The position numbers were made by a program, and so were the translations under genes. Positions 8,682 to 18,834 of a stretch of 64,000 nt of DNA are shown here, piece after piece; within the stretch, counting starts at the first letter, position 1, and every line of letters begins with the position of its first letter. Source of the stretch: Ignavibacteriota bacterium (GTDB lineage: Bacteria > Bacteroidota > Ignavibacteria > Tepidaquicellales > Tepidaquicellaceae); contig JACREY010000012.1 in assembly GCA_016218085.1 (NCBI GenBank), positions 310,001-374,000 of the forward strand, read 5' to 3'. A model generated the notes under the pieces. The model saw only the letters and a program-made list of their open reading frames with translations, searched no databases and was not told the origin of the DNA.

Positions 8682-9671
8682 ATGACAGAAATTACAAAGA
8701 AAATCGGAATTGCCGTAAAGGAGATTTTGAAAGGGAATGTTGTTGCCCTGCCGACGGAGACGGTTTACGGACTCGGTGCAAACGGACTGAACAAGAATGC
8801 GGTATTAAAGATTTACGAAGTTAAGAAACGTCCGCATTTCAATCCGCTGATATTGCATTTATACGGAATAGATGATTTGAAGAAATACGCAAAGCATATT
8901 CCTGAGGAAGTTTACAAACTTGCGGAAGCATATTCTCCCGGACCGATTACGTATGTGCTCGAGAGGAAGTCGATTGTTCCCGATATAGTAACTGCCGGGC
9001 TTGACAGTGTTGCGGTAAGATTTCCGTCGCATAAGATGTTCAGGGAAGTGTTAAAGCAGTCAGAAGTACCGATAGCGGCGCCGTCAGCAAACCGGTTCGG
9101 AAGGATTTCGCCCGTGACTGCGCGCGATGTTTACAAGGAGCTCAACGGAAAAATAAATTACATACTCGACGGCGGAAGATGCGAAGTGGGGATAGAATCG
9201 ACCGTTATAAGTTTTCTTGAAGGGAAAATAAAAATACTTCGCCCCGGATATGTAACTGCCAAGGATATCGAGAAAATTACAGGAAATAAATTCCGTGAAA
9301 ACGGAAAAAGGAAAATGGAAAATGGTAAAGAGCATTTTCTTAATAAAAAGAAATATTTATCGCCGGGATTGCTTAAGAGCCATTATGCTCCGCTGACACC
9401 TTTGTATATAGTAGAGGATTTATCGGCGCTCACCAGAATCAGCAAGCAGAATTTTTACCACATAAACTTATCCGGTTATAAAAACTTAAAATCGGCGGCA
9501 TCGAATCTTTTCAAGGAATTCAGGAAAGCCGACGAGAAGAAATACGATTTCATAACGATTCAGAAAGTAGAGAATACAGGTCTCGGCATTGCCATCAACG
9601 ACAGGATAGAAAAGGCAAGCACGGGAACTATAGATACATTTATCGGAAAATCAAATTCATATCTTGTTTAA
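8682..9671 (+). CDS. L-threonylcarbamoyladenylate synthase, Sua5 type
   Basis: 329 aa, about the length of two-domain Sua5 rather than the short TsaC form. It makes threonylcarbamoyl-AMP from threonine, bicarbonate and ATP for the t6A37 tRNA modification. Residues 1-200 are the YrdC domain (VALPTETVYGLG, KKRPHFNPL, VAVRFPSH, PIAAPSANRFG); the C-terminal Sua5 domain includes LSPGLLKSHYAPLTPL. The linker near residues 205-215 (RENGKRKMENGK) is encoded by an AAAATGG-type tandem repeat that looks like the intergenic simple repeats and is probably an insertion. Its stop overlaps the next ATG by one base. Confidence 0.93.
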   Translation: MTEITKKIGIAVKEILKGNVVALPTETVYGLGANGLNKNAVLKIYEVKKRPHFNPLILHLYGIDDLKKYAKHIPEEVYKLAEAYSPGPITYVLERKSIVPDIVTAGLDSVAVRFPSHKMFREVLKQSEVPIAAPSANRFGRISPVTARDVYKELNGKINYILDGGRCEVGIESTVISFLEGKIKILRPGYVTAKDIEKITGNKFRENGKRKMENGKEHFLNKKKYLSPGLLKSHYAPLTPLYIVEDLSALTRISKQNFYHINLSGYKNLKSAASNLFKEFRKADEKKYDFITIQKVENTGLGIAINDRIEKASTGTIDTFIGKSNSYLV

Positions 9672-10888
9672 TGGCTGAAAAAATCGTCATATCGTTTGAT
9701 GATGAAGAAACCGAAAAGCCGCAGAAGCCGGAAGATAAAATAATTATTGAAATCAAGCCCGCAGAAAAGCCAGACAAATCGAAGGAAATTAAAAACTCAA
9801 CATTAAATTTTCAATACCGCGGAAATACGCATCTGGCAGGTCTTGACGAGAGTCCGCTTACATATCCAGCAGGACTTGAAAACGGATTCGGGAAAATATT
9901 TTCGGTCAGCCTTAAAGATAATTTCCTGAATTCAATACTGCTCACTAATAAATTCATAATTTTATCATCTTCGGGCGGGAGCATTTATTTTGTTGACAGG
10001 TTCAGGGGAGAATTAGTATCAAGATGCATAATAGAAAACGAGGCGTTTGAAAAAACCGGAATAGTTATAAAAAATAAAGTATATATTAATTCAGTAAAAA
10101 GCATATACTCCTACGATGATTCCTTGAACGAGAAAAAAATTTACGAAAGCGCAGGAGGATATTACATATGGGCGCACCTGAATAAGTCGGGTAAGCAGAT
10201 TATTTTTCTGGAATACTCACCTGAATTAAAAATTGCTGTGCCGGTAGTTTTCAATCCCGAATCCGGTGAATATAAAAAATGCAGAGAAATAAATATAAGA
10301 CATTACATTTCAGATGCTTTAATTACGTGCGAAGGATTTGCATATATATTACACGATAATGTGATATTAAAAACAGATTTAAAGGATTACTCTTCCGTTT
10401 CCTATCAGCTTAATTTTGACATTAGTCCAGATTCGAATTTCCTGCTTTCTGACGGAAAAATATACTTTAATAATGGCAATAATGAATTATTTTATTTTGA
10501 CATAAAGAACGAAGACATAAAGTTCACGGGAATAAAATGCGGATACATAAATTCACTTGCATCAGTCGGGGATAATATTTTCATCGGTCTTATAAGCGGC
10601 TGGCAGCTTTTCAAGGCAAGCGGGATGCCTGTGTACACATATGATGATATAACGGAAAACAGGATTGAGTCGCTGAACAGGCACATCCTGGCAGTTTCGA
10701 AGGAAAACAAAATTATCTTTCACAACCTGGATAAGTTTCAGGAGGCGGAAGGTTTTTCGTTAACAACGGGCGGAATGGAGTCGGATAAAATTATTTCAGC
10801 AAGAATAGGGGAAGATGCTGTTTTTGTGCTTTCGAAAAACGGAATACTGGAAGCTTTTAATAATGATAAATTAAATATTGTTATTTGA
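9671..10888 (+). CDS. Beta-propeller-like protein of unknown function
   Basis: 405 aa, no signal peptide. After a charged N-terminal tail rich in E, K and P (residues 1-60) there are repeated beta-rich units with the style of PQQ/WD-type propeller blades, for example SGGSIYFVDRFRGELVS and GVVIKNKVYINSVKSIYSYD-like strands, VSYQLNFDISPDSNFLLSDG and FVLSKNGILEAFNND. The start overlaps the Sua5 stop by one base, so it is likely translated from the same message. Function unassigned; the family call rests on repeat appearance only. Confidence 0.6.
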   Translation: MAEKIVISFDDEETEKPQKPEDKIIIEIKPAEKPDKSKEIKNSTLNFQYRGNTHLAGLDESPLTYPAGLENGFGKIFSVSLKDNFLNSILLTNKFIILSSSGGSIYFVDRFRGELVSRCIIENEAFEKTGIVIKNKVYINSVKSIYSYDDSLNEKKIYESAGGYYIWAHLNKSGKQIIFLEYSPELKIAVPVVFNPESGEYKKCREINIRHYISDALITCEGFAYILHDNVILKTDLKDYSSVSYQLNFDISPDSNFLLSDGKIYFNNGNNELFYFDIKNEDIKFTGIKCGYINSLASVGDNIFIGLISGWQLFKASGMPVYTYDDITENRIESLNRHILAVSKENKIIFHNLDKFQEAEGFSLTTGGMESDKIISARIGEDAVFVLSKNGILEAFNNDKLNIVI

Positions 10889-10893
10889 TATTT

Positions 10894-10946
10894 GGGGCTA
10901 AAGCCCCTGCTACTTTGAAATCCTCACCACGAGCTAAAGCTCGTGG
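10894..10946. repeat. Two CTAAAG-loop hairpins (REP-like)
   Basis: GGGGCTAAAGCCCC at 10894-10907 and CCACGAGCTAAAGCTCGTGG at 10927-10946. Both palindromes share the central GCTAAAGC, suggesting members of one dispersed repeat family in tandem. They separate the propeller gene from the VWA gene; neither has a T-run. Confidence 0.85.
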
Positions 10947-10979
10947 CAATTGAAAAAAGATAGAATATAAATTTACTAA

Positions 10980-12608
10980 ATGAAAAAATTATTCATATTA
11001 ATATTACTTGCAATATCGGGGCCGGCATCTGCGCAGAGCAATCAATTTGTTTTTCTCTTCGATAATTCGGGGAGCATGTCCGGATTTTACCGTGAGCAGA
11101 ACAGCAGTTTCAGGGTATTCTGCAAGGCACTTATAAAAAATTCAGTTACGCAGAATGATGAAGCGAGCGTAATGCTTTTCACAAAGACGGATTCAAAGAG
11201 GGGACTTCAGTCGCCGAAGGAAATTTTCAGCGGAAGCGGAAAGAACCTGATATCCGACCAGGTTATGAATGATTTTAAGCTGATGAGGGCAAATGACGGG
11301 GGATTCGGGACAACGGACTTAATCGAGGCGCTCAGCAAGGGAATCGAATCAATTAAGCAGAAGACAGGAATAATTTGGCTTGTAACCGATAACATAAACG
11401 ACAATAGCGGCAGCGGGGATTCTTCTTATTACAATACTCTCGAGTTCTATAAAAGATTAAGGAGCGATGAAAACATAAAAAAGATTTTGCTTTATCCCAT
11501 ACCTGAGAAAGTTGTGGAAGCCGGATATGCATCGAACGGTTATGTGGTTTACGGAATTGTGTACTCGAAGGAAAATCTTTCGCAGGCACAGCTCGAAAAA
11601 TATGATGTTCTGTTAAGAGGCATAGGAATCAAACAGAAGGCAATTACACTGAAACCGCTGGATGTAGGCACGGTTGTGCTTAATCCTAAGGTTACCCAGA
11701 GCAAGATAGCCCCCGGAAAATTATATTACGACGGAAAGACTCTTCGCGGATTTGATTTCGAGGAAGGGGAAAAAGTAAAAGAAACTTTTAACGATTTAAC
11801 TCTCAAATCCAATTTATATCCTTACATAATCAGGAGTGCGAAGCTAGATGTCAGGCTTGAGAATTTCAAGTCATCGGATTACTCTGTAAAGTCGCTCGGA
11901 ACCCAGAGCATATCCCCATCGACTGTAAGCAATGTTTCGCCGGAAGGCGAAGTAACGGGATTTTCGATATTGTTCAACATGCCTGAAATAACGCCGAATT
12001 TTTCATTCAATACTATTTTCAAGGAGGATTTTTCGGTAGGCGGAAATCTTGTGCTTGAAGTATCCCAGGTGGACATATTGCTTGATGAAGGATACATAAA
12101 CAGTTTCAGGGAATTATTTGCGCTGCAGTCGGTACCTGAAATTTTCAAGCCTGTTTTGAAAGACAAGAAAATAATTACGCAGATTCCGCTTGAAATACGA
12201 ATGAAATATGGTCCGTGGAGGCTTTTCGTGCTTATCGGGATTCTTCTGATTACAGGTGCTATTATTTTTATTTTTATTTATCTTTTACTCAAGAAAAAAT
12301 CGGTAGTTGTTGTAATAGATAACAGTGAAGAGCAGAGCATAAGTTTGAGTTTCCTGTCATCTTTTTCGGTTTCAAAGGATTACTCTTTCGAGCTTGGGAA
12401 AATTAAAAAATCATTATTTGGTGAAATAAATTTTACTTATTCAAAATTTACGCTGACTCCGGGAGCAAAGGCAAGGCTAGCAGACGGTGTACCGATTTCA
12501 ATCGATTACGAAGATGAGAATATGAGGACTAACAATATTACGCTGATGATTAAAAATGCGGTTGAGAAGAAAATAACTCCCGAAACGGATAAATCAAATT
12601 ATTATTGA
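10980..12608 (+). CDS. Membrane-anchored VWA domain protein
   Basis: 542 aa. A cleavable signal peptide (cut near ASAQS, residues 16-20) is followed directly by a von Willebrand factor A domain whose MIDAS metal site DNSGSMSG gives D28, S30 and S32; the downstream TD of TTDLIEAL and LVTDNIND fit the remaining MIDAS positions. A long beta-rich middle follows, then a single membrane helix near residues 415-437 (FVLIGILLITGAIIFIFIYL) and a roughly 100-residue cytoplasmic tail. The VWA domain is therefore periplasmic. Ligand unknown. The next gene starts 5 bp after its stop, implying a shared job with a large outer-membrane protein. Confidence 0.8.
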   Translation: MKKLFILILLAISGPASAQSNQFVFLFDNSGSMSGFYREQNSSFRVFCKALIKNSVTQNDEASVMLFTKTDSKRGLQSPKEIFSGSGKNLISDQVMNDFKLMRANDGGFGTTDLIEALSKGIESIKQKTGIIWLVTDNINDNSGSGDSSYYNTLEFYKRLRSDENIKKILLYPIPEKVVEAGYASNGYVVYGIVYSKENLSQAQLEKYDVLLRGIGIKQKAITLKPLDVGTVVLNPKVTQSKIAPGKLYYDGKTLRGFDFEEGEKVKETFNDLTLKSNLYPYIIRSAKLDVRLENFKSSDYSVKSLGTQSISPSTVSNVSPEGEVTGFSILFNMPEITPNFSFNTIFKEDFSVGGNLVLEVSQVDILLDEGYINSFRELFALQSVPEIFKPVLKDKKIITQIPLEIRMKYGPWRLFVLIGILLITGAIIFIFIYLLLKKKSVVVVIDNSEEQSISLSFLSSFSVSKDYSFELGKIKKSLFGEINFTYSKFTLTPGAKARLADGVPISIDYEDENMRTNNITLMIKNAVEKKITPETDKSNYY

Positions 12609-12613
12609 TTTAA

Positions 12614-15600
12614 TTGAAGCCGGAAAAAAGAACAAATATATTTTTCATCCGAATTATATCGGCTGTATTATTCTTTTACTTATTTCCGGGATTATTATTC
12701 CCTCAGGGCAATCCGAATTACAAATCATTTGTTATAAAGCTTACGTTTCAGGATACGGTACTCAGAACCGGTGATAAATTCATTATACAGGGTACGGATT
12801 CACTCAGGATTGACAGACTAACACTTATTCCTAAAGAGGATTTCACACTGAATTACAGAAACGGCGAAATTTATTTTAGCAGGGACTTATTCAGGAAATA
12901 CTCTCTCGATACTACACGAATATACGACCTGAATATTCAGTATGATTTATTTCCTTTTGCACTGAAGGATGAGTATTCCAATTTCGATATTATAATCGAG
13001 CGCGACACCCTGACCGGGGACACGGTTCAGGTTGCAACACAGAGAAAGGACGTGCTTGAAAATCTTTTTGAAGGCTCGAGCCTCGAAAAATCTGGAAGCA
13101 TTTTCCGCGGTGTGACAATAGGCTCAAACCGTGACCTGACGCTGAATTCCGGCTTCCGCCTGCAGTTAAACGGAAAGCTTACCAAGGATATTGATTTAAC
13201 TGCGGCACTGACGGACGAGAACACACCCATTCAGCCTGAAGGTAACACGCTGAAGCTTCAGGAGCTCGATAAAGTTTTCATCGAAATAAAAAGCAGTACG
13301 CTCGGAGCGACAATAGGCGATATCGATTTAAGTTTTCCAAGGTCGGAATTCCTGAATTTCAGCAGAAAGATTCAGGGTGCAAGGGGATTCGGGGAATTCG
13401 ATTTCGGCAAGTTTCTGGTAACCGGCGCGATATCAAAGGGTAAGTTCAGTTCCAATTCATTCAGCGGTTCTGACGGAGTTCAGGGACCATATAGGCTGAC
13501 AGGGGCAAATAACGAAATCAACATTCTCGTTTTATCCGGAACGGAAAAAGTTTTCATAGACGGAGTTCCGATGGTTCGCGGCGAGCAGGCAGATTATGTA
13601 ATAGATTACGGGTTAGGGCAGATAACATTCACGAATAAAAGATTAATCACGAATGCAAGCAGGATAGTGATTGACTTCGAATATTCCGAAAGGAAATACA
13701 ACAGAACATTTGCTGCTCTGAGCAATAAAGTCGATTTGTTTCAGAAGAAACTGTCAATAGGATTCTCATATTTAAATGAATCCGATAACGAAGACAAGAC
13801 AATAGATTTCACTTTATCCGATTCTGATAAAGTGATATTGAAAAATGCCGGCAACGACCCTACAAAAGCAGTGAAGTCAGGAGTAACGCTCGCGGGCAGG
13901 GACTCGGTGACACAGAGGGGGATAGGCTCGTATGTAAAGGTTGACACGCTGATAGGCTCATCTACATATACAATATACAGGTTTGCGCCCGGAGATTCGA
14001 ATGCATTATACAATGTAAATTTTTCTTATGTCGGTTCGGGAAAAGGGGATTACATAAGCAGAAGCTCCTACCAGTACGAATTTGCGGGGATAGGCGGGGG
14101 CAGTTATTCGCCAGTAATTTTTCTTCCGACGCCAACATCATACCAGCTTGCGGACATTACGCTCGATTATTCCCCTTTTAAAGACAAAAGCCTGAACATA
14201 AGCCTTGAGTCCGCTTATTCAAACCTGAACAAGAATAAATTTTCGGAATTGAATTCAGGGAACGGGGGCGTAGCGCTTTTCGGAAACATTGGTTTTAATA
14301 AATATGATTTTAAACTGCTTGGGATAAAATTAAAAAGCGTGGATATAAATTATAAGCAAAGGATTATTAATAAGCTTTTTAATTCATTAGACAGGATAAA
14401 TTCTGTCGAGTTCAACAGGAACTTCGATGTTCAGGATACAAATGTAAGCACGGAGGATTACCGGGAAGCTAACCTGAGCCTTGGGATTGGAAATTATTTT
14501 AAAATCGGAGGAAACTACGGGCAGCTGAAGCGCGGAGATTATTTCGATTCAAAGAGGACTACGGCAACCGTGGAATTCAACAACCCTTCCTCGCCGCTTG
14601 ATACAGTTTCTCTTCCGAAGTTGAAATACACTTTCGAAAATATAAGCAGTTCGAATGAAAGCTATAATATTTCGGGAAGCTGGATGAAGCATAATGCATA
14701 TACGGGATACAGGCAGTTTTTCGGTGAAAGGAAATTGTCCAATACATTTCTTGAATTTGTATTCCAGTTCAATGCGGAGAACAGGAAGAACAAGATGCAG
14801 GGATTGCTTGGAGACAGTTTAAGGGCGGAGAGTTTTGCTTTTAAGGAATTAATTCCCCGAATTGCGCTGAATAATTTTCTGAATATGAGCATCTTTGCAG
14901 AATACAACTACAGGAAGGACGACAATGCATATCTTGGAATTATGTCAAATCTTTCCGACCTGATGACTCAGAAGTACGGATTTTCTTATGCGGGTTCGAA
15001 CTGGTTTGCCTCAACATTCAGTCTTTCCATTCAGAAAAGAGAGTACTCCGATATAGCACTGCAAAGCGGCAATACAAATGCAAAGACAGTTCTTGTAGAT
15101 TCGAGAGTCAGGATTTCCCCGTTTAACAGTGCAATACAGACTGACCTGCTTTATAACATTACAAGTGAGAGGACAGCAAAGATTCAGAAACTGTTTGTAC
15201 TGGTTCCGGTGGGACAGGGAAATTACATATACCTGGGAGACCTGAACACAAACGGACTTCAGGATGAAAATGAATTCCAGCTGGTAAACTACGACGGAAA
15301 TTACATAAAGCTCAATCTGCCCACAGACCAGTTTTTTCCGACAGTTGACCTCAGGGCATCTGCAAGGGTTTACATAAAGCCTTCGCGCTACCATAATTTC
15401 CAGGGTGACAATATTTTTGCCGATTTCATTAATAATTTATCCACGGAAACAATTCTGCGAGTGGATGAAAAGAGCAAGGATCCGGTCACTGATAATTTAT
15501 ATTACATGCACATCGGCACTTTTCTGAATGATTCGAACACGATTGCAGGATTGCAGTGGATACAGCAGGACATAAATCTTTTTGAAAACAATGCAAGCTA

Positions 15601-16192
15601 TTCGATACTGCTTCGTTACATCCAGCAGCGCGGTCTGAACCAGTACAGCAGTGGCAACGAAAGGCTTTTCAATGTACAGCGCCTCGTGAGAATGAAGCTC
15701 GGCCTGACAAGCGATATGACCACACAGTTCGAATACGTAAACAAGACAGACAGAAACAACGCCCCGGTAAATTCTATTCGCAACAGGAATATAATTTCGA
15801 ACGGGCTTAATTCGGATTTAACATACAGGCCTATACAGGAAATAGAAAGCGGCCTGCAGATAAATATATCGAGGGCAACCGATTATTATCCTGCTCTGAG
15901 CACCCGAGCAGACATAAACCAGCAGATATTAAGATTTATTTATTCGTTTGCTAATTCGGGTCGTTTAAGGCTGGAGATTGAGCGTGCTGAAATCAATATG
16001 AATACGAGCAGTTTGAGTTTTCCATATGAGCTTACAAACGGAAGGTCGGCTGGGAAAAGCTATTTCTGGAGGGTGATATTCGATTATAATATTACGAGGA
16101 ACATCCAGGCAAATATAAATTACGACGGACGCTCGGAAGGCAATAAGCAAGTGATACACACCGGGAAAGCACAAGTAACAGCGTTTTTCTAA
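12614..16192 (+). CDS. Large outer-membrane beta-barrel-like protein, function unknown
   Basis: 1192 aa from a TTG start 5 bp after the VWA gene; no ATG gives a complete signal peptide. The N-terminus has a hydrophobic segment ending LFPQGNP. Residues about 155-215 hold a strongly patterned block (FRGVTIGSNRDLTLNSGFRL, then AALTDENTPIQPEG), followed by many alternating amphipathic strands and a final aromatic residue (QVTAFF), the usual signature of BAM-inserted barrels. I recognise the ALTDENTPIQPEG block as one recurring in large Ignavibacteria-type surface proteins but know no function. Coupling to the VWA gene suggests an envelope-spanning assembly. Confidence 0.65.
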   Translation: MKPEKRTNIFFIRIISAVLFFYLFPGLLFPQGNPNYKSFVIKLTFQDTVLRTGDKFIIQGTDSLRIDRLTLIPKEDFTLNYRNGEIYFSRDLFRKYSLDTTRIYDLNIQYDLFPFALKDEYSNFDIIIERDTLTGDTVQVATQRKDVLENLFEGSSLEKSGSIFRGVTIGSNRDLTLNSGFRLQLNGKLTKDIDLTAALTDENTPIQPEGNTLKLQELDKVFIEIKSSTLGATIGDIDLSFPRSEFLNFSRKIQGARGFGEFDFGKFLVTGAISKGKFSSNSFSGSDGVQGPYRLTGANNEINILVLSGTEKVFIDGVPMVRGEQADYVIDYGLGQITFTNKRLITNASRIVIDFEYSERKYNRTFAALSNKVDLFQKKLSIGFSYLNESDNEDKTIDFTLSDSDKVILKNAGNDPTKAVKSGVTLAGRDSVTQRGIGSYVKVDTLIGSSTYTIYRFAPGDSNALYNVNFSYVGSGKGDYISRSSYQYEFAGIGGGSYSPVIFLPTPTSYQLADITLDYSPFKDKSLNISLESAYSNLNKNKFSELNSGNGGVALFGNIGFNKYDFKLLGIKLKSVDINYKQRIINKLFNSLDRINSVEFNRNFDVQDTNVSTEDYREANLSLGIGNYFKIGGNYGQLKRGDYFDSKRTTATVEFNNPSSPLDTVSLPKLKYTFENISSSNESYNISGSWMKHNAYTGYRQFFGERKLSNTFLEFVFQFNAENRKNKMQGLLGDSLRAESFAFKELIPRIALNNFLNMSIFAEYNYRKDDNAYLGIMSNLSDLMTQKYGFSYAGSNWFASTFSLSIQKREYSDIALQSGNTNAKTVLVDSRVRISPFNSAIQTDLLYNITSERTAKIQKLFVLVPVGQGNYIYLGDLNTNGLQDENEFQLVNYDGNYIKLNLPTDQFFPTVDLRASARVYIKPSRYHNFQGDNIFADFINNLSTETILRVDEKSKDPVTDNLYYMHIGTFLNDSNTIAGLQWIQQDINLFENNASYSILLRYIQQRGLNQYSSGNERLFNVQRLVRMKLGLTSDMTTQFEYVNKTDRNNAPVNSIRNRNIISNGLNSDLTYRPIQEIESGLQINISRATDYYPALSTRADINQQILRFIYSFANSGRLRLEIERAEINMNTSSLSFPYELTNGRSAGKSYFWRVIFDYNITRNIQANINYDGRSEGNKQVIHTGKAQVTAFF

Positions 16193-16380
16193 AAAAATTG
16201 AACTTATTAGGTTTTTTGTAGTTAAAAATACTGAACCGGTAAAAAATACCGTAAATAAGCAATATAGGTGTATATTTTTTTATTAATTTACGTATATAAT
16301 AATAATAATTTTTACGATTTTTGAATTTAAAGTTATATTTAAGTTATTTAAATTAAAGATTACCATAAATCAGCAGTAAT

Positions 16381-18285
16381 TTGATTAATAAAGACGAAAA
16401 TAACGATATAAATAAGGAAGAGTCACAAGACCCTGCAGAAAAGACCGAAAATACAGGTACGGAAGAAAATATTTCGGATAATCCTGTTCATAAGAAAAGA
16501 GGACGCCCTAAGAAAGTAAGTGAAGAAGTGCATCAGGAAGAAATTAAGGACGAAAAAGCTCCAGAACAAATGAAGGAAAACCCTGAACCCGAAAAAGAAA
16601 AGATGAAGGAAGAGGAAAAGACTATCGAGCAGGAAATGTCGAAGGAATCATCGGAAGAAAAAGCGGAAGAATCAGATTTTACGGAAGAAGAAACCGAAGA
16701 AATAAAGCTAATAACCTCGACGGAGAAAATAAACAAGAAAAGCAATTACCAGATAAGCCTGCTTGATGAGAATCATCTTCGCGCAAAAGTAATGACCAAC
16801 AAGCTTGTTGCGGTTTTATGTTCGGTTAAAGATAAATACACTACGGAACTCAGTTCCGGCGAGAGGCAGACGAACAAGATTTTTATACATCCGAAAGACA
16901 AGCCGCAGGAAGTTGAAATAATGCTTTCGGTTGGCACCCCGCTCATACCGGGACAGGAGATGGATTCGGCGGCGATAAAAACGGATAAGGAAAGCAATTA
17001 TCAGGTCAGTCTTGTTGATGAAAATCTTTTAAGAGTTTTTGTTGTTACGGAAAAATCTGTCAGCATTGATTGTCTTGTAAAGGATGAAGATGTTCACGCA
17101 GACGGTTCGAATGAATCGCAGGCAAACCGGATTTTCATTCACCCAAAAGAAAAAGCACAAGAAGTTGAAATAATAATTACAATAGGAAGCGCTGCGCTGG
17201 CAAAGCAGACCGAAGCAGTTACCATAGCTCCTGAAAGGAAAACCGAGGAAAATCTTCACAGGACAAAGCTGACTCCGAATCCAATTGTGGCAAACCTGAT
17301 ACAGAAATTCAGCGACAAGGAACCAGATAGTTCTGAATCTGCATCTCTGACTCCTGAAGAGAGGCTTGAGGAGAAACTCGGACCCAAAAATCCCTGGAGG
17401 ATATACAAGGAGTTGATGCTTAGAAACCTGATTGCCGGGCTTGCCGGAGCTGTTTTGATTTATATAATCACGATAATTTCTTTTTACACAATCCTTTCGA
17501 AGAAAAACAATAATGCAGATGTGGTGGAAGCGCCGAGACTGATTGTTATGCAGGACCTTCCTGAAAACCAATTCCTTCAGCAGAACGTGGAAGACCCGAA
17601 CAAGCCGAAGGAGGAAATAAAAGAATCCGAAGACGGTGCAAATACGAACAAGATACCGCCGATAATTCCAAAGAAGGTCAAGCCGCCTCGTGTCATCGGT
17701 CCGACGAAGACTAAGACAGATACGAACGATTTGACAAAAGAACTCGATTCACTCAGGAACGTAAATAAGAACATTACAAATAACGGAAAGAATCCTAATG
17801 ATACAAGCAGGAAGAACATCACATCGGGAAATTTTCCGATTCCGGATTCTGTTATGCGAAACCTTAAGGACAATGAAGTCGGACTGGTCGGCAGGTTTCC
17901 TCCGAACTGGAAGCAGATAGATTCCCGTGAAGTGAATCTGAGCAAGGAATTTACCGGTGTTCTGCTCGTGGATACCGTTCCCGAAAAGAAAGCTGAAAGG
18001 CTTACGATGAATGTCCAGATAGACAAGAACAATGAATACTGGAAGCAGTTCAATTTCAAGAATGTATTCCAGCAGGATGATTCTACGAAGAACACTATAT
18101 ACAATATCGAGCCGAAGCAGGAAGGCGACCAGACTTATTACAGGTTTTATATTTCGGGTATGGCATATAATATCTACATTGCGGCGTTCATAAACAACGA
18201 GCATTTTGAAAAGCGCAAACCTGAAATTGAGCAGGTAGTGAGGACAATAAGAATTCAAAAACCTGGAACACCGCCGGGGAAGTAA
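16381..18285 (+). CDS. AT-hook and transmembrane protein with a duplicated domain
   Basis: 634 aa from a TTG start. An acidic/lysine-rich N-terminal 110 residues contain KKRGRPKK (38-45), a textbook AT-hook. Then come two copies of a 65-residue beta-rich unit (about 120-185 and 204-269), each beginning SNYQ(I/V)SL(L/V)DEN and containing IFIHPK(D/E)K. One membrane helix lies near 349-371 (LIAGLAGAVLIYIITIISFY), followed by a proline/lysine-rich linker and a C-terminal domain (about 490-630). This suggests an inner-membrane protein with a DNA-binding cytoplasmic tail and an extracytoplasmic sensor-like end. No known family recognised. A rho-independent terminator follows. Confidence 0.65.
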   Translation: MINKDENNDINKEESQDPAEKTENTGTEENISDNPVHKKRGRPKKVSEEVHQEEIKDEKAPEQMKENPEPEKEKMKEEEKTIEQEMSKESSEEKAEESDFTEEETEEIKLITSTEKINKKSNYQISLLDENHLRAKVMTNKLVAVLCSVKDKYTTELSSGERQTNKIFIHPKDKPQEVEIMLSVGTPLIPGQEMDSAAIKTDKESNYQVSLVDENLLRVFVVTEKSVSIDCLVKDEDVHADGSNESQANRIFIHPKEKAQEVEIIITIGSAALAKQTEAVTIAPERKTEENLHRTKLTPNPIVANLIQKFSDKEPDSSESASLTPEERLEEKLGPKNPWRIYKELMLRNLIAGLAGAVLIYIITIISFYTILSKKNNNADVVEAPRLIVMQDLPENQFLQQNVEDPNKPKEEIKESEDGANTNKIPPIIPKKVKPPRVIGPTKTKTDTNDLTKELDSLRNVNKNITNNGKNPNDTSRKNITSGNFPIPDSVMRNLKDNEVGLVGRFPPNWKQIDSREVNLSKEFTGVLLVDTVPEKKAERLTMNVQIDKNNEYWKQFNFKNVFQQDDSTKNTIYNIEPKQEGDQTYYRFYISGMAYNIYIAAFINNEHFEKRKPEIEQVVRTIRIQKPGTPPGK

Positions 18286-18301
18286 AAAATTTCTTTATAA
18301 A

Positions 18302-18330
18302 AAAAGCGGCTTAAGGCCGCTTTTTTTTTG
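18302..18330. terminator. Rho-independent terminator, bidirectional
   Basis: Stem AGCGGC/GCCGCT at 18305-18321 with loop TTAAG, followed on the plus strand by nine T and preceded by a run of A that serves the minus strand. It lies between convergent genes (AT-hook protein and ndk). Confidence 0.92.
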
Positions 18331-18351
18331 TGGAAAATATAAAATTATATT

Positions 18352-18768
18352 TTATCCCGCAAGTTCTGCTTCGGAGAAGAAGAATGCGACTTCGATTTTT
18401 CCGTTTTCGACTGAGTCTGAGCCGTGGACTGCATTTTCCTGAACGTTGCTCGCATATAATTTTCTTACAGTTCCTTCATCTGCTTTTGTAGGGTCGGTGG
18501 CACCGATAAGTTTCCTGTAGTCGGCGATTGCATTTTCTTTTTGGAGTGCGATAGTTATAACCGGACCCGATGTCATAAATTCAACAAGGTCTTTATAAAA
18601 AGGTCTTTCTTTATGTACGGCATAAAAAGCTTTAGCCTGCGCTTCTGTCAGATTGCGCATTCTCATTCCGAGTACCTGAAATCCTGCATCGAGGACTTTT
18701 TGTATTATGTGACCCTGCACGTTTTTTTTCACAGCGTCAGGTTTTATGATACAAAGTGTTCTTTCCAT
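18352..18768 (-). CDS. ndk: Nucleoside diphosphate kinase
   Basis: 138 aa, the standard bacterial length. It transfers the gamma-phosphate between nucleoside triphosphates and diphosphates through a phosphohistidine. The catalytic motif NAVHGSDS places the histidine at 115; the N-terminal [12 protein letters not shown] and the central [15 protein letters not shown] are also canonical. It is the last gene before the bidirectional terminator and follows the PBP1A gene on the minus strand with a 66-bp gap. Confidence 0.98.
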   Translation of the reverse strand: MERTLCIIKPDAVKKNVQGHIIQKVLDAGFQVLGMRMRNLTEAQAKAFYAVHKERPFYKDLVEFMTSGPVITIALQKENAIADYRKLIGATDPTKADEGTVRKLYASNVQENAVHGSDSVENGKIEVAFFFSEAELAG

Positions 18769-18834
18769 TTTTTATTTTTTCCTTTTATCGTTTATAAATT
18801 TTAAAATCAAATGGCTCTTATCTGTCATTTGAAG

